The notes beneath the pieces were generated by a model. It did not search any database and was not told the DNA's origin. It was given only the letters and a program-made list of their open reading frames with translations. Positions 53,031 through 64,000 of a stretch of 64,000 bases of DNA are shown here, piece after piece. The stretch comes from Euglena gracilis (taxonomy: Eukaryota; Euglenida; Euglenophyceae; Euglenales): the NCBI GenBank assembly GCA_039621445.1, contig CP154955.1, positions 42,288,733-42,352,732 on the forward strand, given 5' to 3'. The stretch's first letter is position 1. The number at the start of each line of letters is the position of its first letter. Made by a program: the position numbers and the translations under genes.

Positions 53031-54724
53031 TCCCTCCCCTCCAAGTCGACCCATTTTTGCCAATATATGGCCATTTTGGCCAATTTATTGTGAATTTTTC
53101 ATTGAGTGTGCTGGGATGTACAAGGAAGGGTGAGGGACTTGAAGTTGGAGCTGGAGCTGTGAACAGAATACGCCCCCCCCCTCCACTGTATCTGAATGCG
53201 TTTGGTGATGCTTGACACCGGCCACGTCCCAGAAAAGCTGGGTTGGGGCTCAAATTATGACAGGCGGTGAGTTATAGACCAGGCAGAGTAAGAGGGGAAA
53301 ATGAGAAGATCTGCATGGGACGAGGGAAGGAGGAGGCAGAGAAAGTCATGCAAACATGCCCAATGCAAAACACTCGAATGAATGAAAGGATGGAACAAAC
53401 TTATTAGCACTCCATACTAAAAAAAAAGGTGGAAGAGGGGTTTTTGATTTTTTTGGCTGTTTTGTTTTAAATGAATCCAAAAAAATGGGGGGGCAAGATC
53501 GCAAGGTAAGGCCAAAAGCCGACTTTAGGGGTCCAATTACATGTAAGGAGGAGGGGGCCCCAGGCGGCCCAAGCGCCTGGGAGGTCTGCAAACTTTAAAG
53601 CAGAAGTCTGCTTCCGGGGGGGGGGGTTCCAGTTTAAAAAAAAAGGAGCCTGATACTTCCAATTTATTCAGCCTGCAATCGGTTGGGTCATTTAGCTGCC
53701 AGACATGTCAAACTGAAAATTTGCCGCCAGGAATAATCATTGCAAATCCTCTCGACCCACCCACAGATTTTGCAGAAAAAGCCCACAGAAAAAAGCACAA
53801 ACAGGTGGGCAAATCAGGTGAGAACTTGGTGATTTTAGGTTTGCAGAACTTTGGTTGTCCATTTACAATTTCTCAGAATGAAATTATTTTAGGGGGTGAA
53901 ACGTTCAGAAGGATGGTTGTGCTGCTTTCCATTGCTCATGCCCACCCAATCTTGAAAATCAAACCCAATAATACCTGATGTAAAAGCAATGCATTGGGGA
54001 TCCCATGCACCCAAAGCACGTGTTTGAAGAAAATATATATATTTTGTCTGTCACCTGAACCACCTCCTGTCCAAATAATGCCATGTAACACGCTTGGAAT
54101 GCAACATACATGTTTCACAAGCACCGACCAGGGGACACCTTCTGGGGATTTATTAATAACAAGCATAACAGTGCATAACAACATAACCCACCCACGGAGA
54201 GGGGGTCATTTTGATCCTTCGGTGCGTCACTTCAAAAAACAATTCGCCAATCACTTCCGACCTGAGTGGAGGGGGGATTAGTCGCTTCACCTCAAACCAT
54301 CGGGTTTGACAATTTCTTGGAGACAGCAACGACCAGACAGTCATCCCAAAACTCCAGAAAAATGCAACACCACCGGTCAGCCAATGGCGCGCTGGCAACG
54401 CCCGGGAGGAAAGGCATTCAGGGCCGGGGGACCACTTCACCGCCTCACATGGGGCGACGGGCAGGTCTCGGCCCCGTCCTCCGCAGGCGATCGAGGGTAG
54501 GGTGGTGGTGCCTGGAGGTTGGCCGGCCCACAGGGCACACCCACGGGGGCGGAGGGGGGGGGTGGAGGGCATAAGAGAGAGAGAGAGTGGGGGGGGGGAG
54601 GGGAAATGGGGGGGCATTGTGAAAATGGAGCCTGCTGGCGGCAGAGCCGTTTGGAGGATTGGGTTGCATTGACGTCCTCAGTGGTGGCATTGGGGAAGGA
54701 TTCCCCATAAAGCGTCAGATTCAT

Positions 54725-55085
54725 CCCCCCCCCCCAAGGATAAAAGCCCCTAAATGGAGTTTGACTTTGCCACCCAAATACAAAGCCCCTCCCCTGCCAA
54801 TTAACCCCCCCAGTGGTACCATTCAGGGAAAAGCAGAAAAAATGTGGGTGGCTGTTGCAATTCTTCACCTGTGATCATCCACTTTGGGCGAGAATTGTGC
54901 ATTTAAGGAAAACTAGGAGCACAAAAAGTACGCACAAAATTGTATAAAATGGCCTGAAATTCAAAAAAAATACAGAAAAAACCAAAAAAAAATCAAAAAC
55001 CACCACAAAAAACCACCCAAACATTCAATTTCCCCCTCAAATATGGAACCCTGAGAGCCTTGAAATCCCGCCTGATGTAAAGCCA
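54725..55085. repeat. Dispersed element A, copy 3 (diverged)
   Basis: It has AAATACAAAGCCCC, GGTACCATTCAGGGAAAAG, CATCCACTTTGGGCGA, ATTGTGCATTT and CTTGAAATCCCGCCTGATGT in the same order as the other copies. An A-rich stretch lies at 54963-55015. Confidence 0.6.
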
Positions 55086-55556
55086 AGGGGATTTGGTACC
55101 TCAAATCGACCAGTACTAAGGATATTGGGGTGAACCAACACACCCAAGGGGACGGGTCCCCGGGGATAAGACATGCTCTCCATTGGTGGAGCTTTAACAG
55201 CATCCTGTCAGTTTGAAGAGGGTCGGCAATCTCCTTCGATCGACTCTCTGGCAAAATTCCAATGAGATAGACACTGGGGGCTGTTCTTTGGGGAGGGGAT
55301 GAAAATTTTGAGTGGAATGGTTTGGGTCCGCCAGGGAACTCTCATTTGGAATCCAATACTGTTCCGGCACGGCCTACGACGGTGGAACAGCAAGCCCCAC
55401 CGCCGCCCAATTCTTCGCTCATATGCCTTCGGCAGGGCTGGACGGGGTCCACCCCCCTCCACAAACGATGGCACCACACGCGGAAGACTTCCTTCAATAA
55501 TTGACCTGAAAATTGGTGTCCAGAGACGGGAAAGGGAGGGTGTTCGACACCACCAG

Positions 55557-55559
55557 GAT

Positions 55560-55592
<33 letters not shown>

Positions 55593-55975
55593 CATGTGTA
55601 TGTATGCATGTATGCATGCATGCATGCATGTATGTATGTATGTATGTATGTATGTATGTATGTATGTATGTATGTATGTATGTATGTATGTATGTATGTA
55701 TGTATGTATGTATGTATGTATGTATGTATGTATGTATGTACGTACGTATGTACGTACGTATGTATGTATGTATGTATGTATGTATGTATGTATGTATGTA
55801 TGTACGTACGTATGTATGTATGTATGTATGTATGTATGTATGTATGTATGTATGTATGTATGTATGTATGTATGTATGTATGTATGTATGTATGTATGTA
55901 TGTATGTATGTATGTATGTATGTATGTATGTATGTATGTATGTATGTATGTATGTATGTATGTATGTATGTATTT
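55557..55975. repeat. (CA)n then (ATGT)n array
   Basis: CA start, ATGC block, then nearly pure ATGT with ACGT variants to 55971. It ends in ATTTGAGT just before the hairpin repeat at 55983. Confidence 0.97.
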
Positions 55976-55982
55976 GAGTTGT

Positions 55983-56670
55983 AACCATACCCGGTGGCCT
56001 CCCCGCACCACCGGGATGGCGCCGGTCCGTCCGGAGCCCCCCTGTCCTGTTTAATGTTACCGGACGGCAGGGTCGGGGGGCACATAACCGGCAGGTGGGT
56101 GCCTCCTTCACCACTGACTCAGGGACGGCAAATCCCTGGGCGCACCAAAGGTTCAGCTCAGCAACCTCGTGCCTTTGGGTCACTCCGCCTGGCACTCAGT
56201 TGGTTTTCAGGGTGCCTCCCAGCGCGGGCCCTTACTCACCACAAGGCCAGGCGGAGCCCCACACCGCCAGGTCACAGCATCGCCTTGGCACGCTAACAGC
56301 GGTTACTCTAGTCCCAGGCACCCGAGACTTGGAACAGCACAGGGGAGGGGCCTCCCCTCCCTTGCCCCTGTCCATTCCAGGTCCCCTTCCACGCTGAGAG
56401 GAACGACGACTCATGTCCCACGAACAGCGCAGGCGTCTGCGCGCGAGAGGGGCCTGCTCTCCCCGTGGACTCGACACGCAGGGGCCTGTGCAGGAAGGCG
56501 TCTACACATGCCAGGGGCTGCACGGGGAGGAAACGGAGGGGCCAGCTCAAGCCGTAGGTCCGTTCCTCGGGGTATACACCGTAAGGTGGCCACACAAGCA
56601 AGGGGCCGGGCCTTAGGTAATGTATTTGAGTAACAACCATACCCGGTGGCCTCCCCGCACCACCGGGATG
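55983..56670. repeat. GC-rich island bounded by 36-base direct repeats containing a hairpin
   Basis: AACCATACCCGGTGGCCTCC (continuing CCGCACCACCGGGATG) occurs at 55983-56018 and 56635-56670, each preceded by TTTGAGT. Within it CCCGGTGG and CCACCGGG pair. The island lies between two ATGT arrays. It is open in several frames without family match. Confidence 0.8.
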
Positions 56671-56685
56671 CACATACAGCATGAT

Positions 56686-57757
56686 GTATGTATGTATGCA
56701 TGTATGCATATGTATGTGTATGTATGTATGTATGTATGATGTATGTATGTATGTATGTATGTAGTGTGTATGTATGTAGTATGTATGTATGTGTATGTAT
56801 GTATGTATATATGTATGTATTTATGTATGTATATCTGTATCTAAAAGTATGTATGTATGTATGTATGTATATATGTATGTGTATGTAGTATGTATGTATG
56901 TATGTATGTATGTAGTGTATGTATGTAGTATGTATGTATTGGATGTAGTATGTATGTATGTATGTATGTATGTATGTATGTATGTATGTAGTATGATATG
57001 TATGTATGTATGTATGTCTGTATGTATGTATGTATGTATGTATGTATGTATGTATGTATGTAGTATGTATGTATGTATGTATGTAGGTATGTATGTATGT
57101 ATGTAGATGTTGTATGTGTGTATGTATGTATGTATGTGTCGGAGATGTTTATGTATGTATGTATCGTCGGGGGCGGGGAGGGTGGTGCCTACTGTATGTG
57201 TCGTATGTAGTCTTTGGTCTGTATGGCCAGGGGGTTATGTATTATGTCGTCTGTCTGTAGGGGGGCCTTGTCTGTGTCCCAGTCTGTAGGTATGTAGACA
57301 TGTCTGGGGCTGTCTGCTGAGGGGGGGGGGATGTATGTATGTCTGTCTGTCTGTCCTGGGCTGTATGTAGGTATGTATGTATGTTATGTGTCTGTATGGA
57401 TGTCTAGAGTATGTAGGTATTGTATGTATGTGTATGTATGTATGTTATGTGTATGTATGTACGTATGTATATGTATGTAAATGTATGTAGGGTGTATGGT
57501 ATGTATGTATGTATGTATGTTATGTATGTATGTATGTATGTATGTCTGTATGTATGCTGGTATGTGGGTTCACGTGTATGTATGTATGTGTATGATGTAT
57601 GTTGTATGTGTGTATGTATGTATGTATGTATGTATGTATGATGTAGGTATGTCTGTATGTATGTGTATGTATGTATGTATGTCTGTATGTATGTATGTAT
57701 GTATGTATGTATGTATGTATGTATGTATGTATGTATGTATGTATGTATGTATGTATG

Positions 57758-57788
<31 letters not shown>

Positions 57789-58255
57789 TGTATGTATGTA
57801 ATGTAATGTATGTATGTATATGTATGTATGTGTCTGTATGTATGATGTATGTATGTATGTATGTATGTGTATGTATATATGTATGTCTGTATGTATGCAT
57901 GTATGTATGTATGTATGTATGTATGTATGTATGTATGTATGTATGTATGTATGTATGTATGTATGTATGTATGTATGTATGTATGTATGTATGTAGGTAT
58001 GTATGTATGTAGGTAAGTATGTATGTATGTATGTATGTGTATGTATGGAGACATGTGTGTATGTATGTATGTTTGTTTGTTAGTATGTATGTATGTATGT
58101 ATGTATGTATGTATGTATGTATGTATGTATGTATGTATGTATGTATGTATGTATGTATGTATGTATGTATGTATGTATGTATGTATGTATGTATGTATGT
58201 ACGTATGTATGTATGTATGTAATGTAATGTATGTATGTAATGTAATGTATGTATG

Positions 58256-58287
<32 letters not shown>

Positions 58288-58592
58288 TGTATGTATGTAT
58301 GCATGTATGTATGTATGTATGTATGTATGTATGTACGTATGTATGTATGTATGTATATACGTATGTATGTATGTATGTATGTATGTATGTATGTATGTAT
58401 GTATGTATGTATGTATGTATGTATGTATGTATGTATGTATGTATGTATGTATGTATGTATGTATGTATGTATGTATGTATATATGTATGTATGTATGTAC
58501 GTATGTATGTATGTATGCATGCGTGCATGCATGCATGCATGTATGTATGCATGCGTGAATGCATGCATGCGTGCATGTATGTATGTATATGG
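56686..58592. repeat. 1.9-kb degenerate-to-pure (ATGT)n array
   Basis: Imperfect ATGT with ATGG, TAGT and TCTG variants up to about 57700 becomes nearly pure afterwards. ATGC repeats lie at the right end. 57150-57360 is an interruption rich in GTCTG/GGGGG. Confidence 0.97.
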
Positions 58593-59173
58593 CAGGTGAG
58601 AACTTTAATGCCCCCCGCGGGGAACTAAAAATTCCCCCCACGATGGCCACGGGAACCCTGGTGTGAGTGAAGGTCGTAGGTTCAGGGTAAAGACCGGCCG
58701 GCCGGATTTCGCCTGCGCGGCCCAACGCGCATTCCCGCCGGCGTGGCCCCACCGCTGGCCCAACTGCCCGCACACACAGCAAATCCCAGCACCGGTCCAT
58801 TTGGGGTCACTCTGAAAACTGGAGAGGGGCTGAATCCCGTGTGGGGGCCGACCGTTCGGCGACTTTTATCTTTCTTTTCCCCTGCCTGTCTGCCACCCTT
58901 GGGAATCGCGCGTACCTGGGTTTCGGTAGGGGATTGCGTGTCGTCGCGTGCGGGCGAAAATCCGGTCGGCCGGTCCTTACACCGACCCTACGCCCTTCAC
59001 TAACCCCAGGGTACCCATGGCCATCGTGGGGTGAACTTTAGTACCCCCTGGGGGGGGGGGTCCTAAAGTTCCACACACCACACAATCGGGCCAGAAGCGA
59101 AATTAGCGCCGGCCATTAACAGACAAGAAGCCTTAGTGCAACTAAGGGGGTGCTAAAGTTCTCACCTGCCATA
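58588..59173. mobile_element. Long imperfect-palindrome (foldback) element between microsatellites
   Basis: The ends TATGGCAGGTGAGAACTTTA (58588-58607) and its exact complement (59154-59173) are perfect. Inside, CCACGATGGCCA pairs with TGGCCATCGTGG, AGTGAAGGTCGTAGG with CCTACGCCCTTCACT, and GACCGGCCGGCCGGATTTCG with CGAAAATCCGGTCGGCCGGTC-like bases near 58955-58975. The right arm carries an extra copy of the ~90-base repeat. It has no coding capacity. Confidence 0.8.
59082..59147. repeat. Dispersed ~90-base repeat with CCTTAGTGCAACTAAGG, copy 2
   Basis: ATCGGGCCAGAAGCGAAATT, AGCGCCGGCCATTAACAGAC and AAGAAG precede the palindromic CCTTAGTGCAACTAAGG. It lies inside the right arm of the foldback at 58588-59173. 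Confidence 0.75.
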
Positions 59174-59208
59174 CATACATATACATATATATCTATATAT
59201 ATCTATAT

Positions 59209-59240
<32 letters not shown>

Positions 59241-59389
59241 GTATATGTATATATGTATATACACACATGCGCGCGTGTGCAAGTGCGTGTGTGTTTATGT
59301 GTATGTGTGTAATATGTGTGTATGGATATGCATATGGATATGGATATGGATATGGATATGTATGTGTATTATATGTATATGCATATGCA

Positions 59390-59488
<99 letters not shown>

Positions 59489-59508
59489 GTATGTGTATGT
59501 GTATACGC

Positions 59509-59589
<81 letters not shown>

Positions 59590-59740
59590 CGCATATGTAT
59601 ATGTTTTTGTATATGTGTATGTATATGTATATGTATATGCATATGTAAATGCATATGTATATGTATACTTATGCATATATATGTATATGTATTTCTGTAT
59701 ATGTATACGTATATGTATGTATATGCATGTATTTATACAT
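59166..59740. repeat. (TA)n and (TATATG)n array
   Basis: AT alternation to about 59245, a GT/GC stretch, TATGGA units (59330-59360), then about 40 TATATG hexamers with CATATG/TACGCA variants. Confidence 0.96.
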
Positions 59741-60599
59741 GACCCCACCCCCCCACCCATAACATATAACATGGTTTCCAGAACTTGTTCAGCCCTGGCC
59801 TTCGACGGCACTTTGGACACAGGTGTGGGACACCATGGGGCCACCGATGAGCGGTGGACCCAGGGCAGGCACCGCAGTGCAATCGGTCCCACTAGCACAT
59901 TGGCAGGCCCCCGTCCTGTCCCCCATCGGGATGTGTGTGGTGCGGGACGATGGCGGGATGGCATGGTATCTGGACGGGCCATGCCATGAACGGATGGCAT
60001 GGGTGTGGCCATTTGTGGTCGGAACAATGGTCTCCCGATTGCATTGCACAGGAATTGCAACAATCACAAGAACAAGCTTCTGGTCCAACACCACTTGATT
60101 TGGAAGGACTTCCGACCGCTCACAAGAGGGGCGATGCAGAAAACAAGCCATTTTTTATTGAAACTGGAGTAAAAACAGCACTTAACCCATACTCTTTGCA
60201 ATGTTTCTGAAACCGACGGATCGTGGTTTTTGGAGCCATTTGTCGATTGGCGACATCCATCGTTTGTATGCGTCATCCATCACCCCTCTTTGGCTTTAAT
60301 CCCACGGTGGTTTTTTGCCCGATGGATAATGTCCCATGATGACTTGCAATATGACGCCTCCTTCGTGCTTCTGATCCTTTTTGTGCAATGAATTAACAGG
60401 CAAATGAATGAAAAGTAAAATTTGCCCAAAACTGTGCTCAACAAAGGGAACACACTCACAGGCTAACATTCCGACTTTTTTATCTGGACAACCCCTCTCC
60501 GTCCAAGGCATGGCAACGCTCCAAGAATGTGGCGTTGAGACAGAAGGATGTGTCAACGAGCAACGAGTCAAAATCTGATCGAATTAGACACAAGGACGC

Positions 60600-60880
60600 C
60601 AGATTTTATTGTTAGGTCCGTTGCTGGTAACCTTCAGGGGGTATTTATTTTTTGGGAGGCGCCTTATTTTTTGAATTTTTTTCTTGACCGCCCCAGAAAA
60701 AGGCATCATTTTCCAGGTTCCCGGAAACACTAATTTTTCCTTTAGCACTTCGCGCCATATGCGTTGACATTAACCATGTGTTTTGTACTTCAAAAATCTG
60801 AAAATTTTTGAAACTTCATCCTTTTTGGGTATGAAATTGGGGGTTTTGGCGATTTTTGAGGGAAAATCTTCACCGTATTG
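60600..60880. repeat. Dispersed element B, copy 2
   Basis: TCCGTTGCTGGTAACCTTCA, TTTTTTTCTTGACCGCCCC, TTCCAGGTTCCCGGAAACAC, GCACTTCGCGCCATATG, ACTTCAAAAATCTGAAAAT and TGAAATTGGGGGTTTT follow the order seen at 30190-30650. Confidence 0.75.
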
Positions 60881-61140
60881 AATATTGGAACTGTTAGATA
60901 ACAAATAATAAATTAATTGGAATTTTGAAAAAAATGACCAGGGTGCCAAAATTGGGCCAAATCTCAGAAACCTCAGAAAAAAAACACCAGCGACATAATT
61001 CCAATGGACACAATGAAAAAAATTTGCTGCTCAAAGATAATCCCAAAATGCTGGAAGCACTTTGTTTCCCTCTACACACCAGAAAATTTTCTCTAAAAAA
61101 ACCATGTAGCTTCATGTGAGGTAAGTAAAATTACATGTGG

Positions 61141-61199
61141 GATTTTACAACGTTTGCTTTCAATGGTGCAGAATTGAGCAAACGTTGTAAAATCCCACA
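61141..61199. repeat. Hairpin with 20-base arms
   Basis: GGGATTTTACAACGTTTGCT near 61140-61159 pairs with AGCAAACGTTGTAAAATCCC near 61178-61197 across an 18-base loop. Outside, TGTG faces CACA. Confidence 0.85.
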
Positions 61200-61314
61200 C
61201 CGTAATTTTAACGCGACCATCACATGACGCAGCACATGGTTTTGTTAGAGAAAGAATAGAGAAGGAAAAAAATTTCTGGTGTGTCGCAGAGGAAAACAAC
61301 GTGCTTCCAGCGCG

Positions 61315-61570
61315 CGCACACACACACCACGCACAGAGCGGGAGAGGAGAGGTGGATCTGAGAGTTGAGGAGCAGAGAGAGAGAGACAAACACCCACACC
61401 CAAACAACCCCACCCACCACCCACACACCCACCCCCCCCCACCCCCCACACACACACCACACACACACCCGCAGCACGCACGCACGCACGCACCCATTAC
61501 CAATCAAAACACACACAGCACACACACGCACGACACGCCGCAATGCCCACACACACACACACACACACAG
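61315..61570. repeat. CA/CACC/CGCA mixed microsatellite
   Basis: Interrupted CA, CCCA and CGCA tracts with AG-rich 61325-61390. No gene. Confidence 0.85.
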
Positions 61571-62061
61571 CATACTGACACAGCTCAGGCCTTTGGTGGC
61601 AACTATTAAATATCCCCCCCCTGCCCACCGACTGGGTTCCTACAACCCCCCAACGGGAGGTCATACGCACCCCATGACCTGCAACCCCCGACTGGGGGGG
61701 GGTCGTAATACTTTCCCCAAAATTTTCCTTGTCACCGACGACCCAACCGGTCGTACGCACCCCTGACCAACAACCCTGACCGGGGGGGGGGGGGGGCGGC
61801 TGATATACGGGGGTGGTCGGTGGGCAAAGGGGGGGGGCGGGTACTGAGAAATAACAACATTGAAAGTCATATAAACTTCCACCAAAATCATTCATTGGTC
61901 ATCAGATCAGAAGCGTTTTTTTAAAAAAAAATGTGTGTGACGTGTGATTGTGGCCAGGAGCCCAATTTTCCTTTTGTTGCTGATCGATGCATGGAAACGC
62001 ACTCAAACATGTGCTGTCACTGCACTTCCCATCTTTCCTCCGGTTACCCCCGCCCTCAAAT

Positions 62062-62133
62062 ATGTCCACGACGGCAGACACGGGGCCCCCGCCACCCGCA
62101 GAGGGAAGCCTGGGGGATGAGGCAAAGCGTGGG
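62062..62133 (+). CDS. Weak candidate first exon, unknown
   Basis: ATG opens MSTTADTGPPPPAEGSLGDE then AKRG before GT (GTGGG|GTATCG). It is high-GC third position, unlike the surrounding AT-rich repeats. No partner exon was identified, and the reverse strand is also open here. Confidence 0.18.
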
Positions 62134-62399
62134 GTATCGGGATACGGAGGGGGGGTCCAAAACAGGCAAAGCGCGGCGAGGGCCACACAGCGGGCTGGCC
62201 AAGGCGGCAGGGGCATCGCCCGGGGGACGATGGGAGCACACTGTAGGGCGGCGAAAAGCCCCCGCCGTTGCGCCGGGAGGGGGGGTGTGCAGCGCTGGAG
62301 GCATTGCGGGCCATGGCACTGCGCCGCCAGGAGCCAAGTTAGCCTGAGCCCAAAGCGGAATGCGGATCAAGGTCTGCTGGCTCGGGGACCTGAAACGTG

Positions 62400-62560
62400 A
62401 TATCTTTTTTGTGGCCCGGGTTGTTCAAGAAAAAATCCCAAAATAAGACCCCCCAACCCCCCCCCCCTGGAGGTTTACGGCAACGGACCCAAAAATAAAA
62501 CTGAGACTTATTTTTGGGGGGGTTGGGCTTTTTCTACCGTGTGACAGAATAAAAGCCCCA
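62400..62560. repeat. Dispersed element B, partial reverse copy
   Basis: TTGTTCAAGAAAAAATCCC, AAAATAAGACCCCCC, TTTACGGCAACGGACCC and AAAAATAAAACTGAGACTTA correspond to the first part of element B read on the other strand. Confidence 0.5.
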
Positions 62561-62961
62561 AAATTAGCCAAAGATGCCATTTTAGACGCTGTTGAGAGAA
62601 GAGAAGCATTGGGGGGTCAGAAAGCATGGGCGTCCGATATGGGGGGCAGGCACAAGGAAATGTTTTGGTGTTCGGTGAATGCCGCAGCAATGTTCAACGG
62701 AATGAAACAGGAAGCCCGGCTCCAATTATTATCTCACCACTAATTTCATTTTTGACTGTGTTGCCGCTATCATGTAAGTGGAACAGTGAGCGTTGAGTAT
62801 AATTCCTGGGGTGCAGTGTGCCTTGCACCCCTGGCTGAAGAGTGTTGATCCACACAACTTTTACCAACCAGGGTGTGACGGAGACCACCCCGGCCCGGCG
62901 GCCCGGCCCGGCCTGGCCCGGATGGCGGCTCGGCCGGCTGCCCAGCCTGGGCTGGGGCTGG

Positions 62962-63960
62962 GGGTTGAAAAATGCTCATTTTTTCGGCTCAAAAAACACT
63001 TTTTTCTGGGTCCGGGGGGGGGGAAACATCGTTTTGGGCAATTTTTTTCGATTTTTTTTTGACCCGAAAAAGACCCAAAGTCCATAGGATTTGGGCCCAA
63101 AGGGGGGGGGGGGCGGGGTTCAAAAAACGATAATTTTCGGCCCAAAAACACTTTTTTTCGGGTCCAGGAGGTCAAAAAATATGGTTTTGGGCAAAAAAGA
63201 TTTTTCGAATTATTTCGACTTTTTGACCCAAAAATGGTTAAGTACACCGGCCAGGGGGGTGGGCCCCAGCCGGCCCCAGCGGGCCCCAGCCAGGGGGGGC
63301 ATGGGGGGGGGGGTCCGGGTCGGAAAAATTTTTGCGCTCAAAAACATTTTTTTTTGTTGTTCTAAAATGAAAAATAGTGTTTTTGAGCGAAAAATTGTTT
63401 TTTTTTCTTCAAAATTTTGGGTCCTGACCTGCCTCCCGACCTCCCTTGCCCAGCCGCCCTCGGACCCCCGCAGGGGTCCCCCGAATACCCAAAACTGGCC
63501 CAAAATCGCACAACCAGACCCCGGGAACCTCAAAAAAACGGTCAAACCACCCCCTAAACCTCATGTATGACCCCCTGGTTTCTGGTTTGGGTCCCAACTC
63601 CTCGTCTAGTCCGAGATATGGCCAATTTACGGTTTCGGACCCCGAACAGGCCCGAAATGGCTAAAACTGGCAAAACTGGCCCAAAACCACAAAACGGCCG
63701 TATCTCGGGCCAGGCGAGGAGTTGGGCCAAACCGCACACGATAGGGTGTCCCAAAGTTGTGAAATGAGGTCCCCTTTACTTTACCGCAACTCCGCAGCGT
63801 TTTCGAGATATTTTGAATTCTTCGATTTTTTGACCCCAAAATGCCCCTGAAATTTTCCGCAAAAAAAATGGTAGACAACTTTTTTTTTGCTTGGGCCATA
63901 TCTCTGGACTGGCGTGGAGTTGGGGGTAACCCGAGGGCTCTGGTGAACCTTGGGATCCTC
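62962..63960. repeat. Dispersed GGGTCC / AAAACACTTTTT repeat, right edge
   Basis: Units at about 62967 and 63118 share CGGCTCAAAAAACACTTTTT, GGGTCC and AACAT-CGTTTTGGGC with the left edge. Further right, GGGCCAGGCGAGGAGTTGGG and GCAGCGTTTTCGAGATATTT match 430-600. CTCGTCTAGTCCGAGATATGGCC motifs recur. Confidence 0.75.
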
Positions 63961-64000
63961 TCCTAACCTGTAGGCTATTAACTTTTCAGCCCTGGAAATC

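Larger units (their letters stand above)
52800..55550. other. Stretch without recognised gene apart from repeats listed
   Basis: It contains element A copy 3 and G-rich tracts. One plus-strand stretch (53731-53801, GIIIANPLDPPTDFAEKAHR between AG and GT) is open but unsupported. (GA)n and GGGA tracts occur at 54573-54605. Confidence 0.3.
59741..61300. other. Stretch without recognised gene
   Basis: 59760-60210 is unique sequence with several short open frames on both strands and no family match. 61141-61200 has a perfect inverted repeat GGGATTTTACAACGTTTGCT / GCAAACGTTGTAAAATCCC around TTCAATGGTGCAGAATTGA. Element B copy 2 lies at 60600-60880. Confidence 0.35.

Overview
The window is nuclear DNA of a eukaryote with a large, intron-rich, repeat-saturated genome. 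Bacterial-type operons, ribosome-binding sites, rRNA and tRNA genes and CRISPR arrays are all absent. Most long open frames are simple-sequence repeats read as protein. Real coding sequence is in exons of 29-160 bases separated by introns of about 0.15-6 kb. Degenerate TTAGGG-type tracts, GT-AG introns and a divergent but complete-looking NSUN2 core suggest a protist or alga rather than a vertebrate or land plant. I cannot assign the lineage.

Bases 1-29401, minus strand: one gene, a homologue of the tRNA:m5C methyltransferase NSUN2/Trm4. I assembled 22 exons (1801 coding bases, 600 codons) by family similarity and reading-phase continuity. It starts at an ATG at 29401 and runs down to about 1472. 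The C-terminal end was not found and may lie beyond the left edge. All family landmarks occur in order: the ENRLFEAYY start, the PLPTTFRI segment, the SAM-binding DMCAAPGSKT motif, the motif-IV CSGDG cysteine, the motif-VI STCS cysteine, the GGFFVAVL strand, and a C-terminal domain beginning KVYFVNEL. Nineteen of 21 introns fit GT-AG. Introns 5 and 9 have no AG at the acceptor and join inside 4-base direct repeats. Donors are mostly GTGTGCGG-like, and one opens directly into a 178-base GT tract.

The introns hold non-autonomous DNA transposons with terminal inverted repeats and 8-base target duplications (5263-5527, 6337-6734, 14043-14290, 23667-24702, 27946-29007). They also hold a cluster of TGCGCA-N2-TGCGCA palindromes (19.8-22.5 kb), a 10-base GGTCGGCCCT minisatellite, a 1.5-kb CA array and a hairpin-forming ATGT/ACAT array.

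Bases 29402-64000: mostly intergenic or unrecognised intronic DNA with dispersed repeat families, long ATGT/CATA arrays and foldback elements (44247-44803, 58588-59173). A two-exon start of an unknown minus-strand gene is proposed at 52148-52636, with a few weaker exon-like stretches. Both window edges carry the same AAAACACTTTTT/GGGTCC repeat family.
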